Positions 4,268 through 6,156 of a stretch of DNA of 6,156 nucleotides are shown here, piece by piece (the first letter of the stretch is position 1; each line of letters opens with the position of its first letter). The DNA comes from Streptomyces violaceus (GTDB taxonomy: Bacteria > Actinomycetota > Actinomycetes > Streptomycetales > Streptomycetaceae). The translations under genes and the position numbers were made by a program. The DNA lies in contig KL569197.1 of NCBI GenBank assembly GCA_000715635.1, positions 1,143 through 7,298 of the forward strand. Direction: 5' to 3'. The notes under the pieces were generated by a model. It was not told where the DNA came from. It worked only from the letters and a program-made list of their open reading frames with translations, and did no database searches.

Positions 4268-6156
4268 GTGAACACCGAGCGACCCGACAACGACGACGAC
4301 GCCAGGGAAGCGGGCGGCGCCGGAGCCGCCGACCCTGCCCGGGACATCGGGGGCGTCTCCGACGGTGAACGGGGTTCGGCGGACGCGCGGGACGAGACGG
4401 AGGCGGGTTCGGCTTCCGCCGAGGACGGGGCCTCGGCGGACGCCCAGGTCGAGGCGGAGGCCGGTGAGGGCGGCGAGTCCAGCGAGGGCGCCGACCCCGG
4501 CCAGGATTCCGAGGCTCCGGACGCCGAATCCCGTGAGGCCGACACGCCCGAGGTCGCCGAGACGGAGCAGGCCCCTGAGGCCTCTGACGTTCCTGAGGCC
4601 CCTGACGCCTCCGATGACGCCTCCGACGCCTCCGACGTCCGGGAGGGCGACGACACGGCGAAGGCGGGGGCATCCGCACCGGAACCCGAAGCCGGCACCG
4701 AGAGCACCGGCCTCGACGAAGCCGGCCCGGCCCCGGACCGGGCAGCAGGCGCGGCAGCCACCGAGGTGCCGGACAGCGAGCTGCCCCGCGACGAGGAGGA
4801 CCTGGTCCACTCGGGCGGCGGGCGGCCCCGTACGCCCGCGATCATCGCCTCCGTCGCCGCGGCCGTGCTGCTGATCGGCGGGGGCGGGGCCTGGCTCGCC
4901 ACCAACGTGGCCGGCGGGTCCGGCGGTGGACAGACGTCCGGCGCGCCCGGTGGGGACGACACTCCCCCGCCGCTCGCGCTCGACGGGTACTCGGAATCCA
5001 CGGCGGGCGGCCAGAACGGCATCGCACCCGGTGAGCCCAACCCCTACGGCGCCACCTACCGGCTCGGCGGCACGCTGCCGGACGGACCCGGCGAAGCCCC
5101 GGTGTACCGGGCGCGGGGCGAGGTCACCAAGGAGGACGTGGCCCGGCTGGCGAAGGCTCTCGGAGTCGAGGGGGCGCCGGTGGCACAGGGCGAGGCCTGG
5201 AAGGTCGGGGCAGGTCAGGACGGTTCGGGGCCGAGCCTCCAGGTGAACAAGCAGGCGCCGGGAGCGTGGACGTTCAGCCGCTACGCCCCGGGCACCGACA
5301 ACTGCAAGGGCACCGACACCTGCACGGCTCCGCAGTCCGGCGGCACCCCGGTGAGCGAGGCGACGGCGCAGAAGGCCGCGGCGCCCGTGCTGAAGGCGGT
5401 GGGTCAGGACGACGCGAAGCTCGACGCGAGCCAGATCATGGGCGCCCAGCGGGTGGTGAACGCCGCTCCCGAGGTCGGCGGACTGCCGACGCACGGCTGG
5501 ACCACCGGAGTGACGGTCGGCTCCGACGGGGAGGTCGTCGGTGGCAGCGGTCAGCTGAAGGCGCCGGCGAAGGGGGACACCTACCCCGTGGTCAGCGCCA
5601 AGAAGGCACTGGAGCTGATGGAGACCCGGCCGAAGAGCGACCACCGGATGGGCATCGGCGGCTGTGCGAGCCCCGTGCCGCTGAAGGACCGGCAGGAGCA
5701 GCCCTGCGGATCGTCGGCGAGCGGCGCTCCCGAGCAGGACGCGGTCACGGTCGAGAACGCGGTGTTCGGACTGGCCTCGCACTTCGTGGACGGGCGCCAG
5801 GCGCTGGTGCCGTCCTGGCTGTTCGAGGTGACGGCTCCGGGTGCGAAGGACCCGTTCACGGTGACGTACCCGGCGGTCGACCCGAAGTACCTGACCTCCT
5901 CCACGCCGAGCGTGCCGAGTGACAAGCCGACGTCGGCGCCCGGACCGCGCGATGTCGAGGTGGACGGCTACCGGGCCGAGGGTGCGGAGCTGACCGTGAC
6001 CTTCACGGGCGGGGTGTGCGCCGACTACGACGTGAAGGCGAGCGAGAAGGACGGCGAGGTGACGGTCGAGGTGACCTCGACCGCTTGGCCGGACAAGGTC
6101 TGCATCATGATCGCGAAGCAGTTCCAGGAGACCGTGCGGCTCGACGAGCCGCTGGG
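4268..6156 (+). CDS. Single-pass membrane protein with acidic N-terminus and large extracytoplasmic part (3' end missing)
   Basis: At least 629 codons are present with no stop; the gene continues beyond the right edge. The first ~186 residues are rich in Asp, Glu, Ala, Ser, Gly and Pro with few basic residues, no cysteine and no visible fold. RPRTP then leads into one membrane helix at about 192-213 (IIASVAAAVLLIGG, GGAWLATNV), followed by a Gly/Ser-rich linker. The N-terminus is therefore expected inside and the ~415 remaining residues outside. The outer part has six cysteines in close pairs: 346/352, 466/480 and 584/612, likely disulfides. A stretch around 435-540 (HGWTTGVTVGSDGEVVGG, then ALVPSWLFEV) loosely recalls PepSY/YycI-like folds, but this is weak. 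The GTG start has AAGGAG 7 bases upstream. I do not recognise the family. A sensor, a cell-wall-associated factor or an anti-sigma-like protein are all possible; no zinc-binding HxxxCxxC motif is present. Confidence 0.8.
   Translation, partial: MNTERPDNDDDAREAGGAGAADPARDIGGVSDGERGSADARDETEAGSASAEDGASADAQVEAEAGEGGESSEGADPGQDSEAPDAESREADTPEVAETEQAPEASDVPEAPDASDDASDASDVREGDDTAKAGASAPEPEAGTESTGLDEAGPAPDRAAGAAATEVPDSELPRDEEDLVHSGGGRPRTPAIIASVAAAVLLIGGGGAWLATNVAGGSGGGQTSGAPGGDDTPPPLALDGYSESTAGGQNGIAPGEPNPYGATYRLGGTLPDGPGEAPVYRARGEVTKEDVARLAKALGVEGAPVAQGEAWKVGAGQDGSGPSLQVNKQAPGAWTFSRYAPGTDNCKGTDTCTAPQSGGTPVSEATAQKAAAPVLKAVGQDDAKLDASQIMGAQRVVNAAPEVGGLPTHGWTTGVTVGSDGEVVGGSGQLKAPAKGDTYPVVSAKKALELMETRPKSDHRMGIGGCASPVPLKDRQEQPCGSSASGAPEQDAVTVENAVFGLASHFVDGRQALVPSWLFEVTAPGAKDPFTVTYPAVDPKYLTSSTPSVPSDKPTSAPGPRDVEVDGYRAEGAELTVTFTGGVCADYDVKASEKDGEVTVEVTSTAWPDKVCIMIAKQFQETVRLDEPL
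4570..4640 (+). repeat. Low-complexity Asp-Ala-Ser coding repeats
   Basis: The 9-mer GACGCCTCC occurs three times (4604-4612, 4616-4624, 4625-4633), preceded by related GAGGCC(T/C)CT units. They encode PEASDVPEAPDAS and then DDASDASDV in the acidic N-terminal part of the membrane protein. Repeat units of 9 bases keep the frame, so length can change without breaking the gene. Confidence 0.7.

Noticed and set aside
4263..4271. A two-codon frame ATGCGGTGA overlapping the membrane protein start, as a possible regulatory mini-ORF
   Set aside because: The ATG is only 2 bases from the AAGGAG site, too close for efficient use, and so short a match arises easily by chance.
3823..5782. Two long minus-strand frames (3823-5040 and 3923-5782) opposite the small ORF and membrane protein gene
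   Set aside because: They are Ser/Ala/Pro- or Arg/Gly-rich mirror images of the acidic coding region; the plus strand has a ribosome site, a membrane helix and protein-like composition.
1..6156. tRNA, rRNA, CRISPR array or classical riboswitch
   Set aside because: Reading both strands, I saw no cloverleaf with a T-arm motif, no regular direct repeats with spacers, and no conserved riboswitch core.

Overview
The window is high-GC actinobacterial chromosome, almost certainly from Streptomyces or a close relative. The evidence is a strong G/C bias at third codon positions, frequent GTG starts, an actinobacterial lipoprotein-type cytochrome oxidase subunit II, and two copies of a repeat I recall as common between Streptomyces genes. 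I see no tRNA, rRNA, CRISPR array, transposase or phage gene. Most of the content looks like conserved core chromosome rather than an accessory island.

Layout, left to right. Bases 1-127 (minus) are the first 42 codons of ctaD (oxidase subunit I). Its GTG start overlaps the stop of ctaC (124-1089, minus, subunit II with the CuA site) by four bases, so the two are probably translationally coupled. A 264-bp divergent region follows. It holds an 8-bp-arm palindrome near the likely ctaC promoter, a hairpin, a possible 33-codon leader ORF and one copy of the dispersed repeat. Bases 1354-2733 (plus) encode an IscS-type cysteine desulfurase fused to a C-terminal TusA sulfur-carrier domain; the gene appears to be leaderless. 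Between its stop and the convergent next gene lies a second copy of the repeat, inverted relative to the first and forming a terminator-like stem. Bases 2806-3780 (minus) encode a PfkB-family kinase closely resembling mycobacterial adenosine kinase. Bases 3781-3912 are a divergent promoter region with a perfect 9-bp inverted repeat. Bases 3913-4122 (plus) are a small unknown gene with a -10 hexamer placed for leaderless transcription. Bases 4123-4267 hold nested stems and a 12-bp palindrome. From 4268 to the right edge (plus) runs a truncated gene for a single-pass membrane protein with an acidic, disordered cytoplasmic N-terminus and a large extracytoplasmic part carrying six cysteines.

How the genes relate. 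ctaC and ctaD make the catalytic core of the aa3 oxidase. The desulfurase-TusA fusion would take sulfur from cysteine and hold it as a protein persulfide for an unidentified acceptor. The adenosine kinase salvages adenosine, including that released from S-adenosylhomocysteine. These genes are divergent or convergent, so apart from ctaC-ctaD they are not one operon. The most interesting items are the desulfurase-TusA fusion, the inverted repeat pair flanking it with stems kept by different downstream bases, two apparently leaderless genes, the palindromes in both divergent regions, and the unrecognised membrane protein. I found no clear candidate for a wholly new multi-gene system.
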